The notes: generated by a model not told the origin, from the letters alone. A stretch of 39,785 nucleotides of DNA from Acetobacteraceae bacterium (GCA_024280945.1 JAMXLO010000099.1:1-39785); one strand, 5' to 3'; positions 8,786 to 16,020 are shown, counted from the first letter of the stretch. Translations and numbers: made by a program.

Positions 8786-10072
8786 ATGAACGCGGCAGCA
8801 CCTCCCGGCGTCTTCAGAAACGTACCGACGACGCCGCAGGCACAGCACATCGACATTGCCTCGCTGCCGCCCGCACTGGTGGTGCACGATGAGAGCATCA
8901 GTGTGGCCGGCCCTCCAAGACGCACCAGGATCTGGGAGTTCAACACCAACCTGCATTGCTCGATCGTCGGAACGTGTCTGTCCACGAGTGAGCTGCGGCA
9001 AATCCTGAAGAAACTCGGGCTGGTCGCACCAGACAGCACGAACCACGACCTGCATAGTACTGCGGTCGGATTGGCCGGGCGTCATGACAAGGCTGCCAAG
9101 CTGCTGAACAAGGCGCTGGACGAGCGCCACCGGGTTTCGATCAACCGATTTGCCAAGGCGACAACCGAGGATGACGTGCGGTCGCTTTGGCGCGAGGCGG
9201 TAAAGCGTGGCGAGATACCTGGCGCATATTGGGCCACCCTGACGCACCCGGCGGCAACGCGCGGCGTTGTCCGCGATGCGTTCGGCGAAGTGCACATGCT
9301 GTCGCACCTCGTCGGAGCAGCCAATCGGGCGGACATAAGGCGTCTCTGCCAACTGGAAGAAGAAACCGCCAGCCTTCGCGAGCGGCTGGACCGCCAACAA
9401 GCCGCATTCCGCGAAGCCGTCGTTACTCGAGATGCCAGCATCCAGCAGCTTCGTCGCACGCTTGCGCAACAGGTTGCCGCACAGCCGACCGGTGCGGACG
9501 AGCACGATGCCACGCTGCGGCAATTGGTCACGGACCTGCAGCGACAGCTCGCCAGCGAGACGCGCCGCGGTTCACTCCTGGCTGAACGGCTGATGACCGC
9601 CAAAGCAGCCGCGGCCGAAGAGCGGTCCGCACGCCAACAGGCGGAACACGCGAACGAAGCGCTGCGGCGTGAGTTGGAAGCGATCGAGTCTACGGCGTTT
9701 GTCTCTGGCGACGATTGCCGAGAGCCTGGATCTCCACCACCGCGGCTCGGTGGCATCACCTTGCTCTACATCGGCGGCCGAACGCATCACATCGCGCGCC
9801 TGCGCGCGGTCACCGAGGGCTCAGGTGGCACGTTCCTGCATCACGACGGCGGCAACGAGCACCACCTGAATCTCCTCGCCGGTCTTGCCAGCCAGGCTGA
9901 TCTGGTGGTGTTCCCGGTCGATTGTGTCAGCCACCAAGCCGCTCAGGTGGCGAAACAGCTTTGTCGCCAGTCCGGGAAGCAGTTTATTCCGCTGCGTTCC
10001 GCCAGCGTCACCTCCCTGCTTGCCGCTTTGAGGCGACTGGAGATGAACCGCCTGGCGGATGCCGCAGACTGA
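8786..10072 (+). CDS. Coiled-coil protein with C-terminal DUF2325 domain
   Basis: A 428-residue cytoplasmic protein in three parts. Residues about 45-180 form a conserved-looking region rich in Cys and His (LHCSIVGTCLSTSELR, HDLHSTAVGLAG, FGEVHMLSHLVGAANRADI). Residues about 185-305 are a long coiled coil dense in Arg, Glu, Gln and Ala. Residues about 332-420 are a DUF2325 domain (LLYIGGRTHHIARL, ADLVVFPVDCVSHQAA, FIPLRSASVTSLLAAL). The function of DUF2325 is not known to me. Its stop abuts the stop of the molbindin gene on the other strand, which puts it at the edge of the molybdenum block. The Cys/His pattern could bind a metal; that is an inference. Confidence 0.7.
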   Translation: MNAAAPPGVFRNVPTTPQAQHIDIASLPPALVVHDESISVAGPPRRTRIWEFNTNLHCSIVGTCLSTSELRQILKKLGLVAPDSTNHDLHSTAVGLAGRHDKAAKLLNKALDERHRVSINRFAKATTEDDVRSLWREAVKRGEIPGAYWATLTHPAATRGVVRDAFGEVHMLSHLVGAANRADIRRLCQLEEETASLRERLDRQQAAFREAVVTRDASIQQLRRTLAQQVAAQPTGADEHDATLRQLVTDLQRQLASETRRGSLLAERLMTAKAAAAEERSARQQAEHANEALRRELEAIESTAFVSGDDCREPGSPPPRLGGITLLYIGGRTHHIARLRAVTEGSGGTFLHHDGGNEHHLNLLAGLASQADLVVFPVDCVSHQAAQVAKQLCRQSGKQFIPLRSASVTSLLAALRRLEMNRLADAAD

Positions 10073-10282
10073 TCAGTCGACGCCCACCATCACATCGGAC
10101 GCCTTGATCACGGCTGTCGCCTTCATGCCCGTCTTCAGCTTAAGCTCTTCGGACGCCTCGTTGGTGATCGAGGCGGTGATCGTCACTGACGGCGAAACCT
10201 CGATCGTGACGTGAGTTGTCGTCGCGCCAGGCTTTACGGTCTTGATCGTGCCGGCAATTTGATTTCGGGCGGAAAGCTTCAA
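10073..10282 (-). CDS. Molbindin (single Mop/TOBE-domain molybdate-binding protein)
   Basis: A 69-residue Mop-domain protein, the usual molbindin size. I choose the TTG at 10282 as start because AAGGAG sits seven bases ahead and the product then begins KLSARNQIAGTIKTVKPG, exactly at the domain edge. A GTG 15 codons upstream would overlap the ModE gene. The motif NQIAGTI, the TTHVTIEV strand, and the end TGMKATAVIKASDVMVGVD are diagnostic. Molbindins assemble into oligomers that store molybdate or tungstate in the cytoplasm. It follows the modE-type gene on the same strand and is probably co-expressed with it. Its stop codon shares the palindrome TGATCA with the stop of the convergent DUF2325 gene. 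Confidence 0.85.
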   Translation of the reverse strand: MKLSARNQIAGTIKTVKPGATTTHVTIEVSPSVTITASITNEASEELKLKTGMKATAVIKASDVMVGVD

Positions 10283-10307
10283 GCGCAGTCTCCTTGCGTC
10301 ACGCGTG

Positions 10308-10691
10308 TCACTTGTCACTGCAGGCACGATTGAGCGCCAACAGGTGTTTGCGGGCCGCGAGTGCTGTGTCGATCTCGATGGCCCGATAGCGTTCTATCAC
10401 GGCCTTGCCTGCGCGCGTAAGGACCGCGCCGCCGCCGCCGCTGCCTCCAGCCGCAGTCTCGACCACGGCCGTACCAAGGCTGCGGTTGAGATCCTCTACC
10501 AGTTCCCAGGTGCGCCGATACGACATCCGCAAAGCGCGTCCCGCAGCAGAGATCGAACCAGAGCGAGCAATCTCCTCCAGAACAGCAACCTTTCCCGGTC
10601 CGATCCGCGCGCCGGAGACAAGGTCGAGCCGAATGCTCAACCGGTCGCTGACGGGTGAGAGATCGGCCGCGCCTGGTGTTCGCTTTGCCAT
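10308..10691 (-). CDS. ModE-type molybdate-responsive regulator, DNA-binding domain only
   Basis: A 127-residue winged helix-turn-helix protein like the N-terminal half of ModE. IGPGKVAVLEEIARSGSISA and AGRALRMSYRRTWELVEDLN form the HTH and recognition helix; TAAGGSGGGGAVLTRAG is the glycine-rich wing typical of the family. The two C-terminal Mop domains that bind molybdate in full-length ModE are absent. The separate molbindin gene immediately downstream supplies one such domain, so the pair may act as a split ModE; that is an inference. It likely controls the divergent mod operon. A shorter ModE-like gene lies 21 bases upstream on the same strand. Confidence 0.85.
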   Translation of the reverse strand: MAKRTPGAADLSPVSDRLSIRLDLVSGARIGPGKVAVLEEIARSGSISAAGRALRMSYRRTWELVEDLNRSLGTAVVETAAGGSGGGGAVLTRAGKAVIERYRAIEIDTALAARKHLLALNRACSDK

Positions 10692-10712
10692 CGTGGGTGC
10701 CGCCAGTATTCC

Positions 10713-10949
10713 CTATTCTCGATCGGCCAGAGTGTTTGTCCCCGCCCGTGTGATAGCGCGCAGTTCCGCATGCCCCTCGGTCTTGGACAAGTCCACAAGC
10801 CAACGGAGCAGCCACTGAGCCGCGGCTATTGATCCGGTCGACCGCAGGGCTTGCAGAAGCATCGTCTGGACCGACCCGACGACCACCTGGCCGTCGACCA
10901 TCACGCGCGGCTCCTGATCGGGCGGTGCGGGCGGGCTACATTGGCTCAT
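10713..10949 (-). CDS. Shrunken ModE-like protein lacking the recognition-helix region
   Basis: A 78-residue frame that aligns with its neighbour ModE by eye. VDGQVVVGSVQTMLLQALRS and TGSIAAA match the segment from VSGARIGPGKV to SGSISAA. WLVDLSKTEG matches ELVEDLNRS, and AITRAGTNTLADRE matches AVLTRAGKAVIERYR. Two blocks are missing: about eight residues equivalent to RMSYRRTW (the recognition helix) and the glycine-rich wing. The frame stays open without stops, so it may be a functional non-DNA-binding partner of ModE or a pseudogene shortened by in-frame deletions. It is the first gene of the leftward group, facing the mod operon promoter region. Existence as an expressed gene is uncertain. 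Confidence 0.5.
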   Translation of the reverse strand: MSQCSPPAPPDQEPRVMVDGQVVVGSVQTMLLQALRSTGSIAAAQWLLRWLVDLSKTEGHAELRAITRAGTNTLADRE

Positions 10950-10974
10950 TGGCGCAAGCCCTTGACTCGCATGC

Positions 10975-10998
10975 CGCTATATCTCAATGGCTACATCG
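10975..10998 (+). promoter_or_regulatory. Candidate ModE operator between the modE-type genes and the mod operon
   Basis: CGCTATAT (10975-10982) and CTACATCG (10991-10998) form an imperfect dyad 20 bases upstream of the first gene of the mod operon, inside the divergent promoter gap. This resembles the ModE site pattern TATAT-N7-TAYAT, but the spacer between TATAT and TACAT is nine bases here. A TTGACT at 10962-10967 could be a -35 element. Occupancy by Mo-ModE would repress the operon. Confidence 0.45.
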
Positions 10999-11017
10999 TA
11001 GCAAGTCAGGGGGGCCG

Positions 11018-11998
11018 ATGCTACGCCGCGTATTCCTAGTTCTGCCGCTGCTCTCCTGGTCTGGCGCCGCCTGGAGCGGCGCCGTGGTCGATGCCACCGG
11101 GCGCAGCGTCGCGGTGCCAGAGCAGATCTCGCGCGTCCTTCCGGCCGGTCCACCAGCCGCCATTTTGCTGGCGGCAGTGGCGCCGGACCTGATGCTTGGC
11201 TGGCCCTCATCGCTGCCGGACAACGCGCGTTCGCTGCTCGCACCCGAGGTGGCAAAGTTGCCGCAGGTGCCTCGTCTGACCGGACGGGACGATACCGCCG
11301 ACAAGATCGTCGCCCTGAAGCCCGACCTGATCCTGGACTACGGAACTGTCTCGCCGCGCTATGCGGATCTCGCCAAGGCGACGCAGCAGCGAACGGGCAT
11401 ACCCACGCTGCTGTTGGACGGATCGCTGACCGAGATCGCCAAAGTGCTTCGGTTGCTTGGCAACATTCTGCATCGCGACGAACGCGCTGAGCCGCTGGCC
11501 AGATTCAGCGAGGCACTGCTTGCCTTGCCGCAGCGACCGGCCACATCGCTGCGCGTTGTCTGTGCGCGAGGTCCCGACGGTCTCACCGTGGTTGCGCCGG
11601 GCTCCGATCTTGCCGAGACCTTCGCGCGCGCGGGCTGGCAGATCGTTGCGCCAGAAGGCAAAGGGCCATCGCGACAAGCGACGATGGCCGATATCCGGGC
11701 ACTCGATCCCGATGTCATCGTCTTCACCGATCCCGCGATGCGCACCGCCCTCGCCGAATCGGAGCCATGGCGGTCGCTGCCCGCGGTTCGCGAGGGGCGC
11801 GCGGTCGCTGCCCCCAGCGCTCCATTCGGCTGGTTCGACGAACCACCTTCGATCAATCGACTCCTGGGCCTCGCCTGGCTCAGCGGTAGCGATCCGCGCA
11901 CGCTCGCGACCCTGTTCAACGCGGTGGTCTATGGCCGCGTGCTGACCGCATCACAGGTCGATGTCGTGGTCGCCGATGCCCACTCCCTGCAACGATGA
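11018..11998 (+). CDS. BtuF/TroA-like (class III) ABC transporter substrate-binding protein
   Basis: A 326-residue periplasmic binding protein of the iron-siderophore/B12 type. Start ATG 11018 sits behind AGGGGGG; a signal peptide spans about residues 1-22. Family marks are the start DATGRSVAVPEQISRVLPAG, the strand IVALKPDLILDYG, and FGWFDEPPSINRLLGLAWLS near the end. It overlaps modA by four bases (ATGA), so it is the first gene of the molybdate operon. No matching type II permease or ATPase is present. Haemophilus MolA is a BtuF-like protein that binds molybdate or tungstate, so this protein may also bind an oxyanion; that is an inference. An iron-chelate ligand remains possible. Confidence 0.8.
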   Translation: MLRRVFLVLPLLSWSGAAWSGAVVDATGRSVAVPEQISRVLPAGPPAAILLAAVAPDLMLGWPSSLPDNARSLLAPEVAKLPQVPRLTGRDDTADKIVALKPDLILDYGTVSPRYADLAKATQQRTGIPTLLLDGSLTEIAKVLRLLGNILHRDERAEPLARFSEALLALPQRPATSLRVVCARGPDGLTVVAPGSDLAETFARAGWQIVAPEGKGPSRQATMADIRALDPDVIVFTDPAMRTALAESEPWRSLPAVREGRAVAAPSAPFGWFDEPPSINRLLGLAWLSGSDPRTLATLFNAVVYGRVLTASQVDVVVADAHSLQR

Positions 11999-12765
11999 CG
12001 AGGACATCCTTGATGCGCTTTCTGCTGGCTCTCTGCCTGTTGCTCACCCCACTTGCGGCGCGGGCACAGGAGCTGACGGTGTTCGCCGCCGCCAGCCTGA
12101 CCGACGCGATGAAGGATATCTCGGCACAATGGGGGGCGCAGGCGGGCCACCCGCCGCTGCGCATGTCCTTCGGGTCCAGCTCCACTTTGGCGCGCCAGAT
12201 CGAGCAGGGCGCACCCGCCAATATCTTTGCCTCGGCCGATGAGAAATGGATGGACTATCTGGCCGACAAGAAGCTGATCGTTACCGACACACGCAAGGAC
12301 TTGCTCGGCAACGACCTCGTCCTGGTCGTGCCAGCCGACAAGCCGCAGCACCTCGACATCGGTCCTGGCTTCAATCTTGTTGGGCTGCTCGGACCCAATG
12401 GCCGCGTCGCCACCGGCGATCCGGCGCACGTTCCAGTTGGTATTTATGCCGAGCAGGCGCTGAAGAAACTTGGCATCTGGGATGCGGTGTCGCCGCGACT
12501 GGCGCGCGCGGACGATGTGCGGTCCGCGTTGCTGTTGGTCGAGCGAGGCGAAGCCCCCGCAGGCATCGTGTACGCGACAGACGCGGCCGTGTCGAAAGCC
12601 GTCGTGGTCGCTGGCACTTTCCCCGCCAACAGCCACGATCCCGTCTCGTATCCGTTCGCAGTAATGAAGGCGGGCGACACACCAGAGGCACGTGCGTTGA
12701 TGACTTACCTGTCTGGCCCCGAGGCTCGCGCCGTCTTCGTCAAGCGCGGCTTCAGGGTCGAATAG
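11995..12765 (+). CDS. modA: Molybdate ABC transporter periplasmic binding protein ModA
   Basis: A 256-residue ModA. A signal peptide covers about residues 1-25 (hydrophobic run, cut near ARAQ). The mature protein opens with LTVFAAASLTDAMKDI, where the Ser helps bind the oxyanion. FGSSSTLARQIEQGAPANIF and ADEKWMDYL follow, and the late YATDAAVSKAVVVAG is also typical. It binds molybdate or tungstate in the periplasm and delivers it to ModBC. The start overlaps the BtuF-like gene stop by four bases; modB follows almost directly. Confidence 0.95.
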   Translation: MTRTSLMRFLLALCLLLTPLAARAQELTVFAAASLTDAMKDISAQWGAQAGHPPLRMSFGSSSTLARQIEQGAPANIFASADEKWMDYLADKKLIVTDTRKDLLGNDLVLVVPADKPQHLDIGPGFNLVGLLGPNGRVATGDPAHVPVGIYAEQALKKLGIWDAVSPRLARADDVRSALLLVERGEAPAGIVYATDAAVSKAVVVAGTFPANSHDPVSYPFAVMKAGDTPEARALMTYLSGPEARAVFVKRGFRVE

Positions 12766-12766
12766 C

Positions 12767-13456
12767 CTGGTCCTTTCGGCGGAGGAGTGGCAGGCCGTCC
12801 GGCTGACGCTGGCTGTGGCAGCACGCGCTGTCGGTTTCGGCCTGCCGCTTGCCGTCATCACTGCATTCGTGCTGGCACGCTTTCGCTTTCCCGGCCGTCC
12901 CATTCTGAACGCCCTGGTGCATCTTCCCTTGGTATTGCCGCCTGTCGTGACCGGCTGGCTGCTCCTTATCATCTTCGGCTTGCGTGGTCCGATCGGCTCG
13001 CTGCTCAACGACTGGTTCGGCGTGCGATTGGTCTTCACGACCGCCGGTGCGAGCCTGGCCTGTGCGGTGATGATCTTCCCGGTGATGGTGCGGGCCATCC
13101 GCTTGTCACTGGAGTCCGCCGACCCGGGGCTTGACCAGGCAGCGCGATCACTCGGCGCGGGGCGGCTCGACCGCCTGCTCAATGTCACGTTGCCACTTGC
13201 CTCGCCGGGCATTCTGGTCGGCGGCATCGTCGCTTACGCCACCTGTCTCGGCGAGTTTGGCGCAGTGATCACATTTGCTGCCAACATCCCCGGACAGACG
13301 CAAACGCTGCCGTTGGCCATCTATGCTGCTTTGCAGGTGCCCGGCGGCGAGAGCAAAGCAGCGGAATTGTCGCTGGTATCACTGGCATTGGCTCTGATTG
13401 GCCTGTTGCTGTCGGAGTGGATCGGCAAGCGACTGAACGCCGCACTCGGGCGATGA
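12767..13456 (+). CDS. modB: Molybdate ABC transporter permease ModB (probable CTG start)
   Basis: The inner-membrane permease of the molybdate importer. The conserved N-terminus (SAEEWQAVRLTLAVAARAVGFG) is encoded upstream of the first canonical start codon, GTG 12815. In that frame no ATG, GTG or TTG exists between the upstream stop near 12702 and 12815. The best start is CTG 12767, one base after the modA stop, with CAGGG about nine bases ahead. This gives 229 residues, the length of E. coli ModB. Five or so hydrophobic helices and the EAA-type loop DPGLDQAARSLGAGRLDRLL are present. Starting at GTG would delete most of the first helix region. A sequencing error is a possible alternative. 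Confidence 0.85.
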   Translation: MVLSAEEWQAVRLTLAVAARAVGFGLPLAVITAFVLARFRFPGRPILNALVHLPLVLPPVVTGWLLLIIFGLRGPIGSLLNDWFGVRLVFTTAGASLACAVMIFPVMVRAIRLSLESADPGLDQAARSLGAGRLDRLLNVTLPLASPGILVGGIVAYATCLGEFGAVITFAANIPGQTQTLPLAIYAALQVPGGESKAAELSLVSLALALIGLLLSEWIGKRLNAALGR

Positions 13457-14532
13457 GCCTCAGCGTCCTGCTGCGCCACCAGTTTCCATCGGTGCAGATC
13501 GCTATAGAGTTTGAAGTCCCGACGCCCGGCGTGACGGTGCTGTTCGGACCGTCCGGCGCGGGCAAGTCGACGATCATATCGGCGGCGGCGGGTCTGCTGC
13601 GTCCCGATAAGTGTCGGATCGTGATCGACGGTCAGGCGCTCGCGGATACCGCGTCCGGTGTTTGGCTCCCGCCGGAACGAAGGCGCATGGGCCTCGTCTT
13701 TCAGGATGCGCGCCTGTTCCCGCACATGTCGGTTGCGACTAACCTGCGCTTCGGCCTGCGTCGTGCCGCACCCGGACCCGTGCAGTTCGACGAGGTGGTC
13801 GAACTGCTCGGTATTGGCGCACTGCTGAGCCGTCGTCCGCATACGCTGTCAGGGGGTGAGCGTCAGCGCGTCGCCATTGGCCGAGCATTGTTGGCGCAAC
13901 CGCATCTGCTGCTGATGGATGAACCGCTGGCCAGCCTGGATTCCGCCCGCAAGGCGGAGATCATGCCGTATCTGACGCGTCTGAAGACGGCATTGCGACT
14001 GCCGGTCCTCTACGTCACCCATTCCTTGGACGAAGTGGCAGAACTCGCTGACTCGCTGGTGCTGATAGACGCCGGTCGGGTGATCGGCTGCGGTCCGTTG
14101 CCAGAGATCGCCGCACGAGCCGATCTGCCGCTGGCGCAGCGCGATGACGCAGGAGCCGTGCTGCTCTGCCGTGTCACGGAGCACGATCCGGCGCGTCAGC
14201 TGTCGCGCCTGGAGGGCGGTGGAGTAACGCTGTGGCTGCCGCTGCTCGATACGCCGATCGGCGCGGAACGCCGGATCCGCATCCCGGCGCGCGAGGTGAT
14301 CCTGGCAGGCAAGGTGCCGGAGTCCATCAGTGTCCATAATGTCGTGCCCGGCGAGGTCCGGCGCATTGCCGACGATGCCAGGGGACATTCAGTTCTGGTC
14401 GAGATCGCATTGGCAGACGGGAGCCTCATCTCCCGTGTTACACCCGATGCCATCGTCAAGTTGGCACTGAGCGCAGGAGCACCTGTGCTCGCGTTGATCA
14501 AGTCCACCTCGATCGAGGTCCTCGGCGCATAG
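13453..14532 (+). CDS. modC: Molybdate ABC transporter ATP-binding protein ModC
   Basis: A 359-residue ATPase starting at ATG 13453, overlapping the modB stop by four bases. Walker A is GPSGAGKST at 32-40, the signature is LSGGERQR at 132-139, Walker B ends LLLMDEP near 152-158, and the switch His follows in LYVTHSLDE. Residues about 285-355 form a C-terminal TOBE/Mop domain (SISVHNVVPGEVRRI), which is characteristic of ModC and may sense molybdate for trans-inhibition. It powers ModB. It closes the BtuF-like-modABC operon. Confidence 0.95.
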   Translation: MSLSVLLRHQFPSVQIAIEFEVPTPGVTVLFGPSGAGKSTIISAAAGLLRPDKCRIVIDGQALADTASGVWLPPERRRMGLVFQDARLFPHMSVATNLRFGLRRAAPGPVQFDEVVELLGIGALLSRRPHTLSGGERQRVAIGRALLAQPHLLLMDEPLASLDSARKAEIMPYLTRLKTALRLPVLYVTHSLDEVAELADSLVLIDAGRVIGCGPLPEIAARADLPLAQRDDAGAVLLCRVTEHDPARQLSRLEGGGVTLWLPLLDTPIGAERRIRIPAREVILAGKVPESISVHNVVPGEVRRIADDARGHSVLVEIALADGSLISRVTPDAIVKLALSAGAPVLALIKSTSIEVLGA

Positions 14533-14614
14533 CTGAGACTCGTTGCGGCGCTTTGGATGTGGTGTCGGGTGGGCGTTCCCCCACATGCCACGCTATATTT
14601 CGAAGGGAATGGCC

Positions 14615-14666
14615 TAGAGCGCGATCGCTTGAAGCGGAATCGTTAGAACGCGTGAATCGCGCTCTA
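14615..14666. repeat. Inverted repeat with 11-bp arms
   Basis: TAGAGCGCGAT (14615-14625) is exactly inverted as ATCGCGCTCTA (14656-14666) around a 30-base loop. Sequences of this flavour are common intergenic repeats in alphaproteobacteria. It may be part of a dispersed REP-like family together with the adjacent hairpin. Confidence 0.7.
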
Positions 14667-14677
14667 CATCAATGAAT

Positions 14678-14720
14678 CGCAGAGCATGATCGGGTCAACC
14701 TGATCCGATCATGCTCTGCG
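14678..14720. repeat. Strong 20-bp hairpin, REP-like or terminator
   Basis: CGCAGAGCATGATCGG at 14678-14693 is perfectly inverted at 14705-14720. The stem extends four more pairs (one G-T) to a loop of only three bases. No T-run follows, so it is not a classical intrinsic terminator, but it could stabilise or end the mod transcript. The GAGCATGATC core recalls widespread alphaproteobacterial intergenic repeats. Confidence 0.75.
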
Positions 14721-14916
14721 AGCCATTGTCGCGGTGGCACGCAGACTATAGCGCTCCGTTTGCCCGCTTCCTTGGCGAAGCATGATGCAGCAACCCCATC
14801 GCGGGTTATCACCATAATATGACCCATCAGCGTTGCGCTGCTACCGCGGTGGCGTTGTCCGCCTCTGCTCCGTCGTTATACACGACTGGATACAATGGCT
14901 GGGTCAGGGGGAAGCA

Positions 14917-15924
14917 GTGGCACACCAGACCACCGCGGCAGATTTTGTCGAGAAGCTCTATGCGGCTGAGGTAAGGCTCGCCGGCATTTTCGACCACTTC
15001 CGCTATATGTTCTCGCCGGTCGCACTGAAGGGCGAGGTTGGTGATCCCGGCACCTACGATCTTCCGTCTCTGACGCCCGTTACCAACCTGACGGCGACTT
15101 ATACAGCCGCGGGCACCCCGGTTACTGATAGCTACACCGGCATCAAGCTGTGGGACCTGCTGAACGAGGCTGACGGCGTCACGGTAACAACTGCAAAGAA
15201 TGACATACTCAGCAAGTACGTCGTGGCGAGCGGGTCCGACGGCTATAAGGCAGTCTTCTCGCTGGGGGAGATCGCTCCCAACTTTGGTGCCCAGCCGGTG
15301 ACGGTTGCCTATGCTGATACCGGCAATCAGCTCGGTGCAGATGGCACGGATGGCCTGGCACGCATGGTTGTTCCCGGTGATGTCGCGGGCGGAAGGTACG
15401 TCTCGGACCTTGTCGGTCTCGATGTACAGAGTCTGCCCGAGCCCGGGACATCGGGGCCAGGCGGCATTTCGGACTCCCTCATACTCTCAGGAGAGATCGC
15501 CAACCCGGCGATCGTTACGCCAGAAGCGTTGGCCACCTTGAATCAGTCGACGACGGAAACAGCGACCTACACCTCCGGCGCCGGGCAGGTGACTGATACC
15601 TACACCGGCGTCTCTCTGTGGACGCTGATCCAGGACGCGGGCCTGTTGACCGATCCATCAGTCAAAAATGATCTGTTGCGCTTCGGCGTCATCGCGACCG
15701 GCAGCGATGGCTACCGTGCCTTCATATCGCTCGGCGAAATCGCCCCCGCATTCGGCAATCAGCCGGATCTGATCGCCTATGCCGACACTGGGGGACAGCT
15801 TGGTCCGGACGGCCAGGATGGAGCTTTGCGGCTGATTGTTCCGGGCGATCACGCCGGGGGGCGCTACGTGTCGAACCTTGTCAGCCTGCAGGTCATCGAT
15901 GCTGTCGGATCACCGCACGCCTGA
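14917..15924 (+). CDS. Protein with two tandem molybdopterin-oxidoreductase-like domains
   Basis: A 335-residue protein counted from GTG 14917, which has CAGGGGG about five bases ahead. It consists of two homologous halves, about residues 35-175 and 190-330. Each half has the series VTD(S/T)YTG..LW.L, then a KND segment, then SDGY.A..SLGEIAP.FG.QP and AYADTG.QLG.DG.DG, ending VPGD.AGGRYVS.LV. This matches short molybdopterin-dependent oxidoreductase-like (sulfite-oxidase-fold) proteins. I see no Cys that would ligand Mo and no signal peptide, so cofactor binding is doubtful. Placement after modABC hints at a molybdenum link. Function is unknown. Confidence 0.65.
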   Translation: MAHQTTAADFVEKLYAAEVRLAGIFDHFRYMFSPVALKGEVGDPGTYDLPSLTPVTNLTATYTAAGTPVTDSYTGIKLWDLLNEADGVTVTTAKNDILSKYVVASGSDGYKAVFSLGEIAPNFGAQPVTVAYADTGNQLGADGTDGLARMVVPGDVAGGRYVSDLVGLDVQSLPEPGTSGPGGISDSLILSGEIANPAIVTPEALATLNQSTTETATYTSGAGQVTDTYTGVSLWTLIQDAGLLTDPSVKNDLLRFGVIATGSDGYRAFISLGEIAPAFGNQPDLIAYADTGGQLGPDGQDGALRLIVPGDHAGGRYVSNLVSLQVIDAVGSPHA

Positions 15925-16008
15925 TCCTCGAATGCAGTCGGCATTGACAAGCAGCCACGCCTTCATCACCTTCCGCCGCAAGGGGCTGACCGCGATCGCC
16001 CCGTGAGG

Positions 16009-16020
16009 CTTCGGCCGAAG
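16009..16020. promoter_or_regulatory. Perfect 12-bp palindrome upstream of the chromate operon
   Basis: CTTCGGCCGAAG lies 43 bases ahead of the first chromate gene in a 138-base spacer. A TTGACA at 15944-15949 could be a -35 element, but I see no convincing -10. The palindrome might be a regulator site or the stem of a small hairpin; evidence is limited to its symmetry and position. Confidence 0.35.

Larger units (their letters stand above)
14533..14916. other. Repeat-rich intergenic region after modC
   Basis: About 385 bases without a supported gene. It contains two inverted repeats (14615-14666 and 14678-14720, annotated separately), a stray CGCTATAT at 14591-14598 like a ModE half-site, and a 5-bp-arm dyad GTCGT-TATAC-ACGAC at 14872-14886 just ahead of the next gene. 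The frame of the next gene is open back to 14833 but shows no family character there. Confidence 0.6.

Noticed and set aside
10420-10450. Glycine-codon run in the ModE-type gene as a repeat expansion
   Set aside because: A glycine-rich wing is a usual feature of ModE DNA-binding domains.
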